DNA from: Enterovirga sp.
GTDB taxonomy: Bacteria > Pseudomonadota > Alphaproteobacteria > Rhizobiales > Beijerinckiaceae
Direction of reading: 5' to 3'
Assembly: GCA_028290385.1 (NCBI GenBank)
Contig: JAQGJZ010000273.1
Coordinates: 1-8,022 of the forward strand
Length of the DNA: 8,022 nt
Shown: positions 6,376 through 8,022 of the stretch, one piece after another
Layout of the letters: each line of letters opens with the position of its first letter
How positions within the stretch are numbered: the stretch's first letter is position 1
Translations under genes and position numbers: made by a program
The notes under the pieces: generated by a model
Told to the model about the DNA's origin: nothing
Database searches by the model: none
The model's input: only the letters and a program-made list of their open reading frames with translations

Positions 6376-6396
6376 ATCACCGATAACAAATATCAG
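6366..6396. promoter_or_regulatory. Tandem AAATATCA operator candidates in the regulator/dctP divergent promoter
   Basis: Two direct copies of AAATATCA lie at 6372-6379 and 6388-6395, 16 bp apart. The first sits in CAATTGAAATATCA, which matches 13 of 14 bases with the palindrome before the dehydrogenase gene. The second reads CAAATATCAG and runs directly into the dctP Shine-Dalgarno (GGGGAG, 6396-6401). Both lie between the regulator and dctP starts, so occupancy could control both directions. Confidence 0.55.
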
Positions 6397-6409
6397 GGGA
6401 GAAACGGCA

Positions 6410-7483
6410 ATGAGGGGCAGCGCTCGAGTCTGGCTGGCGGCGGGTGCCGCGCTTGCTGTCGGGGCCTGGAATCTACCGGCCGCAGCGGAAACGTTCCGCC
6501 TCCGGATCGCGTCCGGCCACCCGGCCGTGAACACCTATGTGCACCTGATGCAGACGTTCTTCGTGCCCGAGGTGAGCAAGCGGGTTGCCGAGCGGACGAG
6601 CCACAAGGTCGAGTTCATCGAAGGCTACGGCGGCTCGATGGTGAAGGTCGCCGACACGCTCGAGGCCGTGCAGTCCGGCATCATCGACATCGGCGGCTAT
6701 TGCTTCTGCTTCGAGCCCTCGAACCTGCCCCTGCACGCCTTTCAGGTGATGCTGCCGTTCGGCACCATGAGCTCGGACGTGTCGGTCAAGCTCGCGCGGG
6801 CCGTCTACGACGAGGTGCCGTATCTGTCGAAGGTCTTCGAAGACAAGTTCGGCCAGCGCCTGCTCGGGCTCATCGCCGATAACGGCTACAATCTCACGAC
6901 CACGTTCGAGTGGAAGACGGTGGCCGACCTCAAAGGCCGCAAGCTCGCAGGCGCGGGCCTGAACCTGAAATGGCTGGAATACGCGGGCGCGGTCCCCGTC
7001 CAGTCGTCGCTGCCGGAAGCCTACACGGCCATGCAGACGGGCGTGTACAACGGTTGGATCATGTTCCCGTCGGGTGTCGTCAACTTCAAGCTGAACGAGG
7101 TCTCGAAGTATTATACCGAGATCGGCTTCGGCTCGATCACCTGGCACGGCCTCACCATCAACCGGAACCGGTTCAGCCGGCTGCCGAAGGAGGTCCAGGA
7201 CATCCTGGTCGAGGTTGGCCGCGAGTACGAGGCGCGAACCGGCGTCGTGAACGACGAGAACTATCCGAAACAGATCGAGCAGCTGAAATCGATCGGCGCG
7301 GTGGTGAAGAAGCTTCCGACCGACGTGTCGGTCGAATGGGCGAACTCGCTCAAGGCGTGGCCGCAGCAGCGGGCGGAAGAGCTCGACAAGATGGGCCTTC
7401 CCGGCTCGCAGGTCCTGAAAGTCACGCTCGATAAGGCCGAGAAGCTCGGCCACAAATGGCCGGTCCGCTACGAGATCAAGTAG
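6410..7483 (+). CDS. dctP: TRAP transporter solute-binding protein, DctP type
   Basis: This 357-aa protein is the periplasmic receptor of a TRAP transporter. Residues 1-26 are a Sec signal peptide (AAGAALAVGAW core, cleavage after PAAA). The mature part starts ETFRLRIASGHP and follows the DctP fold: an EAVQSGIIDIG segment (85-95), DNGYNLTTTFEWKTVADLKGRKLAGAG across the hinge (157-183), PEAYTAMQTGVYNG (202-215), a PSGVVNFKLNEVSKYYTE segment (220-237) and a KEVQDILVEVGREYE helix (260-274). TRAP receptors usually carry an invariant carboxylate-binding Arg in LKGLKIRVP; here LKGRKLAGA aligns Ala180 at that place. The ligand or its binding mode may therefore differ from classical dicarboxylate or sialate receptors. 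A GGGGAG Shine-Dalgarno lies 8 nt before the ATG. The gene is followed by a hairpin with a T-run and then dctQ. Confidence 0.93.
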   Translation: MRGSARVWLAAGAALAVGAWNLPAAAETFRLRIASGHPAVNTYVHLMQTFFVPEVSKRVAERTSHKVEFIEGYGGSMVKVADTLEAVQSGIIDIGGYCFCFEPSNLPLHAFQVMLPFGTMSSDVSVKLARAVYDEVPYLSKVFEDKFGQRLLGLIADNGYNLTTTFEWKTVADLKGRKLAGAGLNLKWLEYAGAVPVQSSLPEAYTAMQTGVYNGWIMFPSGVVNFKLNEVSKYYTEIGFGSITWHGLTINRNRFSRLPKEVQDILVEVGREYEARTGVVNDENYPKQIEQLKSIGAVVKKLPTDVSVEWANSLKAWPQQRAEELDKMGLPGSQVLKVTLDKAEKLGHKWPVRYEIK

Positions 7484-7499
7484 CCCACCCTTGTGCGTC

Positions 7500-7532
7500 C
7501 GGGCGCCGGCTCCCCGGCGCCCGCCTCTTTTT
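7500..7532 (+). terminator. Intrinsic terminator-like hairpin between dctP and dctQ
   Basis: A 10-bp perfect stem CGGGCGCCGG (7500-7509) pairs with CCGGCGCCCG (7514-7523) around the loop CTCC, followed by CCTC and five T residues (7528-7532). It begins 16 nt after the dctP stop and ends 14 nt before the dctQ ATG. It is the most canonical terminator in the window. Partial read-through here would give more receptor than membrane subunit. Confidence 0.75.
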
Positions 7533-7546
7533 GACCGGTCGGGTCC

Positions 7547-8022
7547 ATGATCAGCCGAGCCCTCCTGCTGACGTCCAAGGCGCTGCTCGCGCTCGCCTCC
7601 ATCCTCGCCTTCGCGCTCTGCTTCGTCGTCGTCGCGGATGTGGTCGGTCGAACGGCCTTCAACGTTCCGCTGCGTGGCACGCCGGAGATGGTGTCGAGCT
7701 CCATCGTGGTGATCTGCTACCTGCAGGCGGCCTACGCCATCATCAGCGGCGGGATGCTGGAGGTCGACGTGATCACGGCGAACCTGCCTGCTCGCCTCCG
7801 GGCGGCGATGTCCGTTTTCTCCTGCCTCCTCGGCGTGTTCCTGTTCGCCGTGATCGGCTGGGGCAGCCTCGACGGCTTCGTGCACGCCTTCACGTCCGGC
7901 GAGTTCGAGGGAGAGGGTGCTCTGCACGTCCCGGTCTGGCCCGTCCGCCTGGCCGTGCTCGTCGGCAGCACTCTTGCGGCGCTGGCCTATCTTCTCCTTG
8001 CCGCCCGCCAGATCGAGGCGGC
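7547..8022 (+). CDS. dctQ: TRAP transporter small permease subunit, DctQ type (3' end outside window)
   Basis: 158 codons are present and the frame is still open at the right edge. The product is the small integral membrane subunit of a TRAP transporter, which pairs with DctM. Four hydrophobic segments are visible at about 12-32, 48-68, 88-108 and 132-152. Family motifs are DVVGRTAFNVPLRGTPEMV (31-49) after the first helix, LEVD (71-74) in the first loop, and HVPVWPVRLA (127-136) opening the fourth helix. The sequence is thus nearly complete. It lies 63 bp after dctP with a terminator-like hairpin between them. The Shine-Dalgarno is weak (GGTCGGG), which fits lower production than the receptor. 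A dctM gene would be expected immediately downstream. Confidence 0.92.
   Translation, partial: MISRALLLTSKALLALASILAFALCFVVVADVVGRTAFNVPLRGTPEMVSSSIVVICYLQAAYAIISGGMLEVDVITANLPARLRAAMSVFSCLLGVFLFAVIGWGSLDGFVHAFTSGEFEGEGALHVPVWPVRLAVLVGSTLAALAYLLLAARQIEA

Noticed and set aside
6473..7927. Long minus-strand open frame of 484 codons opposite dctP and dctQ
   Set aside because: It is antisense to two genes with clear family motifs. Its product is a low-complexity, Arg/Asp/His-rich sequence typical of the opposite strand of GC-rich genes, with no recognisable domain.

Overview
The window is very GC-rich and densely coded, with strong Shine-Dalgarno sequences. It carries TRAP and Bug-type solute-binding proteins, a GntR/FCD regulator and small catabolic enzymes. 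This gene set and base composition suggest an alphaproteobacterium, perhaps of the order Hyphomicrobiales; that is inference, because the window has no rRNA or other marker gene. Nothing looks like a mobile element, CRISPR array, tRNA or rRNA, and no gap between genes exceeds about 235 bp.

Layout. Bases 1-126 (minus) hold the first 42 codons of a protein resembling a TRAP-type solute receptor that runs off the left edge. Divergent from it, 235-1218 (plus) encodes a Bug/TctC periplasmic receptor without any TctA/TctB membrane gene in view. A small zinc GFA-domain protein follows at 1255-1653 (minus). Next is a plus-strand pair, a zinc alcohol dehydrogenase (1887-3050) and a cupin (3076-3528). 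It converges, across a GC-rich hairpin, on a minus-strand unit transcribed as GntR/FCD regulator (6314-5580), quinone oxidoreductase-like protein (5566-4592) and DapA-family lyase (4485-3589). Divergent from the regulator are a TRAP receptor dctP (6410-7483) and the start of the small permease dctQ (7547 to the right edge); the large permease dctM presumably lies just outside.

From about 1.84 kb to the right edge the genes read as one catabolic locus. A TRAP importer would bring in an organic acid or similar solute. A medium-chain dehydrogenase, a DapA-like Schiff-base aldolase/dehydratase, a cupin and a quinone oxidoreductase-like reductase could process it, and the FCD regulator could sense the solute or a product. 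The substrate cannot be read from sequence. Two changes argue against the default family assignments: the DapA-like enzyme has Asn where true dihydrodipicolinate synthase has its substrate-binding Arg, and the TRAP receptor has Ala where the family normally has its carboxylate-binding Arg.

The most informative non-coding signal is a shared element with core AAATATCA. It occurs as a 20-bp near-palindrome before the dehydrogenase, as a tandem pair in the regulator/dctP divergent promoter (one copy over the predicted -10), and once before the DapA-like gene. These positions sit ahead of three separate transcription units of the locus, so I infer that it is the operator of the local GntR/FCD protein.
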